Below, piece by piece: positions 23,427 through 41,845 of a stretch of DNA of 64,000 bases. The position numbers and the translations under genes were made by a program. The stretch is from Diphasiastrum complanatum (lineage: Eukaryota; Streptophyta; Lycopodiopsida; Lycopodiales; Lycopodiaceae): contig CM055097.1 of the NCBI GenBank assembly GCA_029204225.1, positions 10,217,184-10,281,183 of the forward strand, in the 5' to 3' direction. Position 1 is the first letter of the stretch; each line of letters opens with the position of its first letter. The notes under the pieces are model-generated. The model worked only from the letters and a program-made list of their open reading frames with translations, was not told the origin of the DNA and did not search any database.

Positions 23427-24858
23427 TCATAATGGACAATTCTTGTAGTAATGTCCATATCCGCATTCTCGGCAGAAGGATGTGTATTGTCCCTTGTAAG
23501 GACATTCTGCAATTTGATGGCCTTTGCCACATCCGTAGCAACCGTAATTTCTACCAACCTGATGCTGAGGTTGAGCCGCATAGGTCGCATAATCTTCGTT
23601 AACGGCTGGATCTACAAACATCTCATCCAGCCCATACCATTGTTGCTACTCAGGTTGAGGTGGTGATGGTACTTCCTGTTCTGCTGCTGCTAAATTTACA
23701 TGAGCCACTTGGTTGTTAGTTGGCCCTAGTGGTGTAGGTAAGGCCATGCACTGCTGATTGTTCGACGTGCCATACCTCGATGCCACATTGGGTGCCCCTT
23801 GATGATAAGGATAAGAGGTCTGATAAGGACCACTCTTCTGTTGTATGGTCCGGGGGTTAAATGGACAAAATGTTGTCTCGTGCGATGATGCGTTGCACAG
23901 ATGGCAAAATCTTTGTGTCAATCTCAGGTTTTGCTTTAGTACCAGAAACTCATATGGTTTTGAGTGCAAACTGAACACCATACATTTTCTCGGCGGGGAT
24001 TGCGGCTGGTTAAGTTCCGGTGGATTTGGAATTGGTGCTCCAATTCCCTACAAGGCCTTCAGTTTTTTATCAAACTAAGCCGTCAGTTGTTCCATCTGCT
24101 ACTTGTGAAGCTTTTTCATTTGTTCCATTAGTAGCTCGGTGGATAGGTTGGATGCATTGGATGAGGATGATGCTACCGAAAGAGTCGGAGCGTGGGTGGT
24201 CGGATAAGATTCTTCGTCCGAACCCTCATCCTCCTTCCCGATGGCATCTTCCATTGCTTCATGTAATGTAGCATACCGCTTCCGTCTTTTAAGCTCTCAT
24301 CTGATACTACGTGGCAACCCCACGAGGAACCGCATGATCAGGAGTTCGGGCTACGTTGCACTCGGAATTTGGATGTTTGACCCGTTTGATATAGTCCTTG
24401 ACCCTTTCTCTTTTTTCCATCTTCACTTTGCTCAGCAAGAGAAACGGATCTTCCAGAAACTTTCTTGATTTAAAGCGCATGATGAGAGCCGCCTTAACCG
24501 GTTCCCAAGTGTTTTTCTCTTCTTCAGATAGGTTGAAGAACCAATCTTGTGCTACTGCTACCAGAGACATTGGGAACAACATTAATCTCTCTGTCGGTGT
24601 CCGCTTGCCATAAATTTCGCAGGCTTGCTCGTAGATCTGGAGGAATCTAATAGGATCTAATGACCCATCATATTTAGGTTTTTCCATGCGTGGTGCCCTC
24701 CGGACTGCTTGCAATGGTGCGCCAGGTACAAGTTGACCCATAGGATCCATTGATACTGGTTCTGGTTCTGCCTCGATATGTGTAGCTGCTACTCTGGGAA
24801 GGTTTGGTGCTTGATTTGCTATCCTTCTTGCGATTGATCGTCTGGATCTCATATTCAT
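23427..24858 (-). pseudogene. Gypsy gag with three zinc knuckles
   Basis: Minus-strand start MNMRSRRSIARRIANQAP at 24858. The retrotransposon gag core follows (KPKYDGSLDPIRFLQIYEQA, FLEDPFLLLSKVKMEKRERV), degrading after 24307. A later block (23981-23427) has three knuckles: CHLCNASSHETTFC, CYGCGKGHQIAEC and CRECGYGHYYKNC. Plant gypsy gags usually have one or two, so three is uncommon. The element has a tRNA-Asp-type primer site and fits the Athila/Tat side of gypsy, though that placement is inference. Confidence 0.85.
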
Positions 24859-26140
24859 TTAGCGGTAGGGTCCAAGGATGTTGAATCTTGCTGGTATAGT
24901 GGAATGCAATCTGGATCTTAGGGAATCAGATCAATCTGATAGGCCGATAGTGTGATTTTAGGCCTCTTATGGTGGTTTTTGCCTGATAACTTTTTGATCC
25001 TTGTTTCGATTGGCCTGAGATCTTCACAGTAGCTGGATCTAATGCAGATATATCTACTAATCTTGTCTAAGAAGGTTACTCATGTGAGGGTTGGTTGTGA
25101 GAAGGTTTTTTCACTGATTTTCAGTCAAAAAACTTGATTTTTCAGAAATTATTGCGAAGTAACTCTCGCAAGGATCACAGGAGCTGTATCTGGTGTGGAT
25201 CTAACTCTAAAATTTTTTGTGAAGGTTAAATCTCACAAGAAGTATAAATTTCCCTGTTTGCGAGGGTTCAGAACCACTATTTTGCTCTGATCTTACCAAT
25301 AATTTGTAAGAACTCTTGCGGACTTCATCACTTATATAAAATGGCATTCTAAAACCAATGGTAGGGTCTACGAGAGTTACTTGTGCGAGGATTTGATGGA
25401 TCTTCTGATTTAGTGATTTTTAGGCACTCAAATTTAATTCTCTACTCATTAAAATCAAACTAACTCTCGCAGACTCTTCTGTGTCCTTGTCTCACTGAGA
25501 TGGAATTCCAAAATTCTTTGCGAGGATTCTTGGCCACTGGAACTGAAAATTTTAGTGTTTGGGTTCAGCCTGATTTTCCCGTTTTTTTCTCACTGGGAAC
25601 CTTCGCAAGAGCACTTAGACTGGGTACTAACTCTCGCAAATTTCTCTATGCCCTGGTCTCATAGAGATGGAACTTCAGAGGACTATGTGAGAGTTCTTAT
25701 GAAGACCTGAATTTTTTTGTTTTTTACAATGGTTTTTTGAATTTTTTATGATTTTTCTCTGAGTTTTCAAGATCTGGTTGAAACTAACTCTCGCAGGCTT
25801 CTATGCAAGTCTGGAACAGTACCCTGGAGCTGATGCCAGTCATGCGAGGGTTGGTTCCCACTAGTTTTGGAGAAAACGGAATCTGATGAGAGTTTTGCTT
25901 TTCCCTCCAAAATGTAGATTTGAGTGTTTTTTTGGATTTTTCAAGCTTTTTGGCTGGATGTCAAGCCCTTAGAGGCTGTTTAGGGCCTCCTCTACCCTCT
26001 CACACCTCCTCTGCTAGTTGTGAACAATCCAAGCACATAAAAATATAGAAAAAAAGCTAACTCTACCCAAAATCCACCTAAAAATACTCTAAAAAAACAA
26101 AAACAACTCAAAAAGCAACTAAACTAGTTAGTGAAAACTT
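24859..26140 (-). other. Long leader of the gypsy element with repeated TCTCGCA motifs
   Basis: About 1.3 kb between primer site and gag start with no long ORF. Short variants of ACTCTCGCA and its complement TGCGAGAGT recur through 25080-25890, spaced roughly 40-120 bases apart. They may be structural or packaging elements of the RNA. Confidence 0.6.
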
Positions 26141-26159
26141 GTCCCCGACAACGGCGCCA
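26141..26159 (-). promoter_or_regulatory. Primer-binding site (tRNA-Asp type) of the gypsy element
   Basis: Minus strand TGGCGCCGTTGTCGGGGAC, one base away from the primer site typical of plant Athila/Tat gypsy elements (complementary to tRNA-Asp). It fixes the inner edge of the 5' LTR at 26161. Confidence 0.82.
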
Positions 26160-26160
26160 C

Positions 26161-27585
26161 TGTAGAGTCGTAGATTTAGTCGGTGAGCAGCCCTTCCACC
26201 TGTCAAAGAGGGTTAGAACACTTGGATAGGAGCCTAACTATGCTAAGATGCTACTTTTAGTTGATCTCTACTTTTTCCCTTAACTCTACTCACCTTTAAT
26301 ACTACTTTCCTAACTCTACTCCACTAAACTAGCATTCAACATGATTTTGGGTGAAATGGGAAGAGAAGAATAGAAGAGATAGAGAGGCAAGGAGAGGGAG
26401 AGAGGAAGAGAGTGAGAGTGAGAGTGGAGGTTAGCTCACTTGCTCATTTTACTTGCTAAAGGAAAAACATAAACTATGGAAACCAAGAAAGCATGAACTT
26501 GGAAGCAATTAGAAAGCAACAATAGCAATAGCAAGCATTTAATAGCAAATGAGAATGCTTCTCTTCCAAAAATGGTAGAGTTTCCCCCTTCTCATTAAGC
26601 ATGAAAACATGATATACCTACCTAGACTGAAATACGTAAGCAGACTATACTTTTAGTCATGAATATTTACAGGTCTGCAAAAATAAACTAGTTTCTACAA
26701 AATGTGCACTTTTACACAAGATTCTACATAGTGGATCAAAAATTGGAATTGGATTGAAATTTAATTCGAACATTAGGTTGGATCGACAGATCGAATGGAA
26801 TCACATCTATTTCAACTCCTAGGTTGCAATCAAGAGTTTGGCCCACTCATTTCTATCCTTCATCTATTTCGATCATGACCAGGAAATGCAATCTCATTCA
26901 ACATTTAACTTTGGTGTTGAAATACAAAATTGATCTTCAGGGTCAAAATTACAACGGGATACTCAAAATGATGTCTGCATAACGCTCACTATAGTCTAGC
27001 CGTCCAATCTTGGATTCCCACTGATCATCGTCTCTATACATTTATCACTACTCAAGTATAGATCTACTTGTAATTTAAACGGTTGTTTGGCCTACTACTC
27101 TTGTTTAGATACTTAATAAATTATTGTAAACATCAAGCAACTGTGTATATAAATGTAACAAGAACAAGTGAGTAGTGGTTGATTGACAATTAGTTGGTTG
27201 GTTGATTATTGACAAGAGTTGCGAAGTGTTTTCTAGCAGATCCTACATAGCACAATTTATTTTCAGATCTTTGTAAGTTGTTTAGTAGTTGATCTCTCTA
27301 TCTTTAATATGTTTTGTACAGCGCCATTCAATGCAATACATTAAATCTGCCTTACGACATTTTCTTGTTTGATATGATTCATGTTAGTGTATTAAAAAAT
27401 ATGTATGCTTCCACTGGAAAATTTCCATAATAATGACCATTAGTAGGCTGAAAGCAAACCAAAATCAGAGAAGCCACTTACTTGGAGGTCAATTCCACCA
27501 CCAGAAAGTAAAAAGCAAGGAGTAAATACCAAAAAGCTAGGAAAAAGCAAAAAGCAACTCCACCTTTTGATCGATGCGAAGCCAA
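26161..27585 (-). other. Gypsy 5' LTR (inner edge firm, outer edge not located) and flank
   Basis: On the minus strand the LTR ends CTCTACA next to the primer site. I could not find its outer end or a second copy in the window. The stretch includes a purine-rich GA segment at about 26350-26425 and no genes. The last part (from about 27400) is probably the leader of another minus-strand element. Confidence 0.45.
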
Positions 27586-27597
27586 GCTCTAATACCA
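27586..27597 (-). promoter_or_regulatory. Primer-binding site of another minus-strand LTR element
   Basis: Minus strand TGGTATTAGAGC, one base from the tRNA-Met primer site, preceded by an LTR-like end GATCCTTACA and one spacer base. Confidence 0.65.
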
Positions 27598-27598
27598 C

Positions 27599-28085
27599 TG
27601 TAAGGATCGTGAAGTGAAGATCTACCTAGATCCTATTGCATGCAACCAAAAGGACACTTATGGAGCCAAACCACCCAACCAACAAGAAACGTATAGTCAA
27701 ATCCCTAACTGCTTCACCCCTGAGCCATGGTGATTGAATGCAAGAGAGGAGAGGATCCTGGCTCTTGGAAACATGAAAATTGAATGAGGAGATGGGCGAG
27801 TTCCTACAAGATAAATACTCTTCAAAAGCTAGAGAATATTCTCTCTAGGATCCCCCCATTCCTATCAAAAGCATTTGACCTTCTCTTCTTGCACCAAAAG
27901 CGGTCAATCACCATGCAAAAGCTCCATAGGTCCGATTCGAGCACCTGGGTCCTCACAAGATTATTAATTACATTTCTGTCCTAGTCCAGAACGACGTGGC
28001 GTAACTAATAATCTCGTACACTGGAGTACTGGATATCCAAGTCTAGGATTATGACGAATCCTATATACAGGACATGGACGTAACA
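27599..28085 (-). repeat. Probable 5' LTR of that element
   Basis: On the minus strand it begins TGTTACGTCCATGTCC (28085) with a TATATA nearby and ends GATCCTTACA (27599), about 487 bp. The outer boundary is inferred from the TG terminus alone. No coding part of this element is recognised. Confidence 0.4.
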
Positions 28086-29412
28086 ACATGACTCTCTGCA
28101 ACACTAAAACAAGCTTAGATAAGGCTCAGGCTTCTGCCTTGACATCTGTAAACTAAAAGAAAATTGCTAATAACCTATTGTCGACTATGTCTTGGACCAT
28201 GAACTGCACGCCTCTCTTTATGCAGTAGCATAGATAAACATGAACCGTTGTAGAACTAGTCGTGAATATGTTGAATAGGACTCCTATAGCACTCGAGGAA
28301 CCACACGACACTTCTATGGTTTGATATATAATGTGTTTTGGCTCAGCGATTTCCTAGCTGTTTTCACCTTTTTAGAAAGCCATCTTCTACACTGATCATT
28401 TTAGTTAGATTCTGATGTGTTAATCTATTGAAACTATTCACATGTAATTCAAAACTAGCTTTCTCATAGAAAATGGTATGATTCTTAGGAGTCTCAGAGG
28501 ATAAGCCTTGGAGGTTTACAGACAATCCAACTAGTTTATGTGCAATTACTTTTTTTCATTGTATAAAAGTAAAAGAAAACGCATCAATGTCTATGTACTT
28601 ATTGCACTTATGTATCAGTTGCTACTGTTTTCTCTTCATAACTTGACATGGTCTCGTGAGAGATGGTAGTTGTTTCTTGATGGTCCATAATATCATAACA
28701 AATGAAAATTGTCATTATAAGTAGTTTCAAGTGCACAACTTATAGTCGTTGGCTAACATTGATCTGACTTATAAGCAAACATTGATCTGACTTATAAGCA
28801 ACCATTTCCACTTCAAGTAGTACGTACCTGGTGTTTGTAACTTCTATCATTCTTAATTCTCTCAATTAATGTATTTGTTTCCCATTCATGAACATCAAGC
28901 TACCATGTCATGACACCCAACTCTACAAATGTTAATCAAAACTCAACCATTGAAAGTGCAATGACAACCACTTCTAATAGAAAAGATTGAGTAGCTATAA
29001 AAGCTAATCACCAAAACTTGTACATGGATGTGTTCTAGTGCTACATGTTGATTTGGGTTGTACTTGTGAGGAAGTCTTTGGTCCTACAGCTCTAGATTTT
29101 ACATCCATGCCTTGATTTTTTACTACAACCAAAGTAAACAATCTGCAACACTTACATTTTCAAGTTCCTAGATGCTAGTGATTAGTTAGAATATTTTAAC
29201 AAAGTAAACATTCCCTTGATGGTAGAATATCTTACAACTACAAAAGTTTGAAAGTAATAAGCAGTGATGCAAGCATCAGTGGTACCTGCTTGTGCTCAAT
29301 AACATCACAAAACAACATATCTTTGAAGTTATAAGTGATGGTCTTTATTGTTAAAATTGTAAACTGATTTTGAAGCCCACTTACTATAATACCATTATTA
29401 TAGATGGTTTAC
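28086..29412. other. Gap: nothing recognised
   Basis: About 1.3 kb of AT-rich sequence. A short direct repeat, AACATTGATCTGACTTATAA, occurs twice in tandem around 28756-28800. No gene seen. Confidence 0.5.
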
Positions 29413-29902
29413 TGTCATGCCCACGACTGGTCTCGGGTAGCGTGTCCACGCTAGAGATCGATAGACGAACAACCCGTAAGTTAGTTATGACTATAGGGGA
29501 ATTGGGGCCCTTACATGTATAAGGTCATAATTAATGGTTGTAGGCCTAAACTCATGATGGTGGATTTGTATGGGTCTATCAGTGAGTCATTGAGGAACTA
29601 GATGATGTGGCCTAGATGAGCTGCAGAGGTGTCCAGTGAGGTGTCACGGTGCACTACTAGTGGTGCATGGGCCTTGGAGGGTATAAGTATACCTATTGGG
29701 CTCTCACTAGTGTATGCTTGATTGCATGACTGGTAGCCATATGCTACTGTGTGATGCCTCATTCCTCTTTGTGATTGATCCATGTTTGGGGGCTAGATCC
29801 GTTTGATCTAGGATTGTTTGGGTTGGTTTGTACACCATCTGTTCCCTTCTTGGTTGCTTGTATTGGCATGCTTAGGATAGGATCCTTGTTCGGGACTTTA
29901 TG
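29413..29902 (+). repeat. Family C LTR, complete copy
   Basis: Starts TGTCATGCCCACGACTGG and ends GGGACTTTATG, about 490 bp. It matches the split solo LTR (20258-20512 plus 41010-41234, about 475 bp) and the fragment at 60880-61165. A primer-like TGGTTTCAGAGC follows at 29904, so this copy keeps the start of an internal region. Confidence 0.85.
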
Positions 29903-29903
29903 T

Positions 29904-29915
29904 TGGTTTCAGAGC
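29904..29915 (+). promoter_or_regulatory. Primer-binding site next to the family C LTR
   Basis: TGGTTTCAGAGC, one base from the standard TGGTATCAGAGC. It shows that family C is an LTR retrotransposon primed by tRNA-Met. Confidence 0.65.
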
Positions 29916-31005
29916 CATTCTAAGTAGGTTTTGCCATTGGAAGTGCTTGTGAAGTGTATGTCGACGTTTTTCGAGAAATCGGTGGAGTAAGCACCAAAGA
30001 GAGAAAATTTTAAATTGCTCTTCCCGTGTAATTTCTTTTTTGAAGTGTAATCGATTGTGTGGTAAGTTTACTACCATGTTCACAATTGGTTTGATTTTTA
30101 AACACTTCAAATTTGGTTTTTGGAAGTAATTCCGGTTTTTAATTCCTTTATGTTGCCGACTACTTTGCTATGAGCACTTTTGGGAGAGCAACTATTTCAA
30201 TTTGAGGCTATGCTGGTTTTTTTATGGCTTCTTGTGCTTGCAACAGTGGTTTATGAGATTTTGGATGCTGTCTATTGCTTTTTTTGGAACCGGTTTTGCT
30301 TTAAAATCAATGAGAAAGTCAAGAATAGATGCAAAAATGGACTAACCACTTGTTGTAAGTGTTGGTGGATTAATTTCAGGTTTTGCATGGCGATTCTTTA
30401 TGGAGTTGCAGGTTTTTGTTTGTTGCGTTTTCCAGCAAAGTAATGGTGGTTTGCAGCCTAATGAGCCAGTAAGGCCATTATTGTGATGGTTTGGGTCATT
30501 TGAAAGTCTATTCTGTGTGAAGAATGGCCAAACCTGCAAATTATGAGGAAAATTGGACAGCATGTACCCTGTTTCTCAGCCATAATGCAATCTAGGCATG
30601 CTAAACTGTAAATGAATGATTGCTTATGCATTTGTGAAAACAAACTGAAGATTAAGCAAACTCAAAATCGACCTAAAGCATTCCTTACTGCAAAACAGCA
30701 GTAGAAAGTGACTTTTGCAAGAAAAATATGGTTTATGCATTGTTGAACTTCTGTTTTCTACAAAAAACAGGGCTCAGGCATTAGGAGAATTGAACAACTG
30801 TAAAAGCACCCTAGAAGTATATGTAATTTGCCAACAACAGCATAAGAAAAAACCTAAGGCTTCCTGCATTCAAATGACACTGAAAACTGTGATAATGGTA
30901 GATTCTGGTGCCAGAAATGCGTCTAATATGCTCATTGATCCTCCATTGATTTGATTCATGGTAGGAGGGAGGAGAAACGCGCCTCCAGTCGCTTCCTAGG
31001 ATGTC
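29916..31005 (+). other. Internal region of a family C element, no recognisable protein
   Basis: The sequence after the primer site contains an 87-codon open frame (30180-30443) with a hydrophobic start (MLVFLWLLVLATVVYEIL) and Cys-rich end, and several shorter frames. None resembles gag or pol. Family C may be a non-coding, non-autonomous element, or the coding part has been lost. Confidence 0.35.

Positions 31006-31037
<32 letters not shown>
31006..31037. repeat. (CT)n microsatellite
   Basis: About 16 CT units. Confidence 0.95.
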
Positions 31038-37827
<6,790 letters not shown>

Positions 37828-40173
37828 ATTAAGAGAGCTAGGATGGCTCTCCACTACATTAAGATGAATGTCTCTAATGAGATATTGAGGGAGATTGGTG
37901 ATTGTTCTACATCCAAGGAAGCTTGGGATTGTCTCAAGTCCATCTATGAGGCTAAGAACACCTCTAGGTTCCTCACTCTTAGAAATCAAATCTTCCAAAG
38001 TAGTCAAAAGAGTGATGAGAGTGCATGCAATTATGTTTTGAGAGTCAAGGATATTAATAGGGAGCTTGCATGTATTGGTAACTCAATCAATCAAAATGAG
38101 CTAGTCCAAGTCATTCTCAATGGCTTGAGAGATGAATATGACAACCTTGTCCAATCCTATGCCATTAAGGAGGAGCTACCAAGTTTGGAGGCCCTTCAAA
38201 GTGTGCTTATTTCTGAAGAATCAAGACAAGAGTACAAACTCTTGAGGATGGATAAGCTATCACTCAATCATGATGATGGCAAAGTTCTATTTGCCAAGCA
38301 CAAAGAGAGGAGTAAGAAGCAACATCATCACTTCTCCAATGACAAAGCTAAAGACCAAGATGGAGAGGAGGAGGATACCTCTCATGCTTCTAATTTAAAT
38401 CTCAAGAAGAAGAAGATCAAGTGCTTTTATTGTGGCAAGAAAGGCCATTATGCCACCAATTGCTTCAAGAAGAAGAATCAACTCAATCAAGCCAACATCA
38501 CCAATGAGAAAGAAGACTATATTGCAAGTGATGGAGAAGGCTCTCTTATGGCATCAAGCTTCTCCTCTTCCACCTTCAACAAGGATGACTCATGGTATAT
38601 TGATAGTGGAGCATCTTCACATATGTGTGGCTCCAAGCACTTTTTTTCATCTATTATGCCTTATGATGGAGTCAAGAAGACCATATACATTGCAAGTAAG
38701 CATGAGTGCAATATTGAAGGAGTAGGGTTTATTCCCTTGAAGCTTGCATCTTCCAAAGATCTCTTTCTCAACAATGTTCTTTTTGTCCCAAAGCTTACAA
38801 AGAACATCTTAAGTGTTGGCCAACTTCTTGATAGTAGCTTTGATGTCAATTTCAATATTGACAATTGTGTGATCAAGAAGGATGGTGAGATCCTTGCATA
38901 TGGATCAAGATTTGAAGGCATCTACAAATTGGATCCAAGTGAGAGTGCAAACTCTCTTGATGTTTCTTATATGTCCAATATTTCAAAGGAGGATGATCAC
39001 ACAAGATGCACATATCTTCTCTCTTCAAGTATTATGGTGTATGATTATTCCTTATTATTCAAGATGAAGCCTAAGGCTGATCACCTTAGTGAACTTGGTA
39101 GTGCTTGCTTTGCACATATTCTCTTGGAAACAAGAAGGAAGGATGATCCAAGCTCATGGATCATGATTGGATACTCATCCATCAAGGAGGCCTTTAGTGT
39201 CTTTACACTCTCTATTTCAAAAGTGATTGCGAATAGAGATGTCACATTGCATGAAGATTCAATCTTGGAAGTGGCCGAGATCAAGGCTTCTCAAGAAGCA
39301 TCACAAGTTATCTTTTTTGAAGGTATTCAAGTTATGATGGGGCCAATGTGTGAGGAGGAGTTTCTTCTTCATATGATTTCAAGAAGATCTTCAAGATGCA
39401 TGGCCGAGTCTCTATGGCTCACCTTACATGGCAAAGAGGGGCATCTTTCATGTTGTATCTACTACAACACATTCACATATGCTTCTCTTCCTTTGCTTGA
39501 AATGCTATCTTACTTCATTGATTTTTTTGGATCTCAAAGTTCAAGAAAATCTATACTAGTTTTGTATGATGCTTATGGTATGAACATGTTTCTTGTTAAC
39601 AAGATTGAGCTTGGTACTCATTTTTTTGAAAATCATGTTTTCACATGTTTTGAGGCAAATTGTAAACTCCTCTTGAGATTAAGTGAAGCATCCAAAGTGG
39701 ACACTTACATCCTTGAGAGAGTGACTAGCCTAAAAAAGATCAAGATAGTCTTTGATATCAAGATTAGATCCATCATGGATATAGTTCATTGTATGTGGAC
39801 TAGTCAAGCTAGAAAGCATAATCTTGATAATCATCATTGTTTCACATCTTATGATCTTGATCTCCATGATCCTTATGAGGCTTGGAAGCCTCATATTTCT
39901 CTATTTATGGTGTATCCATCATGCAAGTGGAACTTTCAAAGCAAAGATGATCATCAAGCATGGAGGAAGCCCATGATCATAGTGGCATATTGGTGGAGCA
40001 CTCTTCAAAGGCATTGGCAAGAGATCTCTACCAAAGAGATCTTATCATGGATATGGTGAGGGTGCTGCTATGATGGATCCCTTGGCTGATCTTCACTTCT
40101 TATGCATACCAAAGGATCCACTCAAAAAGATTTACAAACTTCTCAAGTGATCTAGTACCTTTCCAAGCTATTT

Positions 40174-40185
40174 TTTGAGGAGGAG
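40174..40185 (+). promoter_or_regulatory. Polypurine tract of copia B
   Basis: TTTGAGGAGGAG abuts the 3' LTR; copia A has almost the same tract. Confidence 0.75.
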
Positions 40186-41009
40186 TGTGAGAAATTGGCA
40201 AAAATCTAGCCTGGTAATTTTTTATGATAGAAGTTTGTAAGTGAATCTCACATGTGTGGAGGATGTTCCCACATGTGGAGAATTGTAAAGTTAATAAAAA
40301 TGTTTGATATAGGGGTCTCATAGAATTTCATAGTCAAGCATTTAGGTGTAGGATGTTGATAGGGTCGAATTTGGCATAGATGGCAAATTATCCATTTCCA
40401 CTTGTAATGCCACTATTGAGCCAAAATAGAGTAGGAGGTCAAACTTGTGCCAATTAGAGTGTAGACAAGTGTAATGCTTTTGTTTGATGAAGTTTAAGAG
40501 GTCCAATAGGATTTAGAGGTGGAATCATGAGTGGTCCAATAGAATTTGAGGTTTGCTTGAAAATGGTCCAATAGAATTTAGAGGTGCATGGATCAATGGT
40601 CCAATAGGATTAAGAGGTAGCAAAGTGTGGTCCAATCATAGTTAAGCATAGTGGTAGCTCGTGGATCTACTAGTATCATTGTACTCCTCATTTGGATCTG
40701 TTGATTTTGAAATTGAGTGGATTTTGAGTGTAAGTGATTTTCTAGCTTTCTCTCTCTACCCGAGAGCTCATGATGGTTTCTCTCTCTCTACTTGAGGAGA
40801 GCAGCTTGTTTTTACTTAGATTAATTTTGGAACACTTCCCACACGTGTGAGTGAGAGTTGGAAGTGATTGAATGCATGTAGTAGTGTGTTTTTGCCATAG
40901 AATCAAAGATACATCTTGAATCTCAATCTAGTCTTGATCTTGGTGCATCTACACACCTTAGGAGATCACAAGTACATGTTGTGGACAGTCCACACGTGTG
41001 AAATCAACA
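40186..41009 (+). repeat. 3' LTR of copia B
   Basis: 824 bp, TGTGAGAAATTGGC to TCAACA. Near-identical inverted partner at 19433-20257. It is followed by ACTGG (41010-41014), the target duplication matching the outer flank of the 5' LTR. It contains CTCTACCCGAGAG and CACACGTGTGAG motifs near its end. Confidence 0.93.
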
Positions 41010-41234
41010 ACTGGACACCTCTGTAGCCTATCTGGGCCATGTCATCCAGTTCCTCAATGACTCACTGATAGACCCATACAAATCCACCATCAAGACTTTA
41101 GGCCTACGACCATTAATTATGACCATGTACACATAAGAGCCCCAATTTCCTTATAGTCACAATTAACTTATGGGTTGTTGGTCTGCTGGTCCCTAGCATG
41201 GACACACTACCCGAGACCAGTCATGGGCATGACA
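41010..41234 (-). repeat. Family C solo LTR, left-hand part
   Basis: Minus-oriented match to the first 225 bp or so of the family C LTR, ending at ...GGGCATGACA. It is followed by ACTAC (41235-41239), the partner of GTAGT at 20513-20517. Together with 20258-20512 it makes one solo LTR interrupted by copia B and then separated by the inversion. Confidence 0.88.
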
Positions 41235-41845
41235 ACTACAATATATTCATTCTAGATTTTGCGGAGTTAGCACGACCAATCTACAAACTCACAACGGAAC
41301 CACATTGGACTGAGGAAGCCCTACATGCTTTCCAAAAGCTTAAAGATACATTGCTCTCAGCTCCAATATTATGTCCACCCAATTGGTCCATAAAGTTTCA
41401 TGTGCATACAGATGCATCGAAGTATGCACAGTGGGAGCTATCTTAACCCAGCAAGGAGAACATGAAAAAAATTTTCCAATCCGATTTGCAAGCCGTCAAC
41501 TCAGTGATTCAGAGGTAAATTATTCGACAATGGAACGAGAGGCACTGGCTATGATTCACGTGGTTAATAAGTTTTGACATTATTTGATGGCCACATATTT
41601 TTCATTTTATACAGACCATCAACCCTTGCTATATCTTGTTAATAAAACTTGCAACACAGGGAGAATTACTCGTTGGTTACTTCTTTGTTGGAGTTTGACT
41701 TTCGAATGGTGGTCCGCAAGGGAAAGCAACATTATATGGTGGATCATGTGTCGCGAATCAAGGGAAAGGAAACTACAGCCCTACTTGATGATGAGCTACC
41801 TCATGCTGCGTGGCTTGAATACTCTCGAGTTGGAGGTGAATGAGG
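41235..41845 (+). pseudogene. Gypsy RNase H, continuation of the minus-strand gypsy
   Basis: Plus strand FILDFAELARPIYKL, then HTDASKYA (first catalytic Asp). A one-base shift near 41423 leads to GAILTQQGEHEKNFPIRFAS and YSTMEREALAM (Glu). There is a stop at 41576, then FYTDHQPLLYLVNK (Asp) and another shift near 41675 before KGKQHYMVDHVSRI. This is a gypsy RNase H. It follows on directly, in reading frame, from the RT end GHTNYY at 20518 once one ACTAC copy and the inserted DNA are disregarded. Integrase is missing. Confidence 0.87.
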
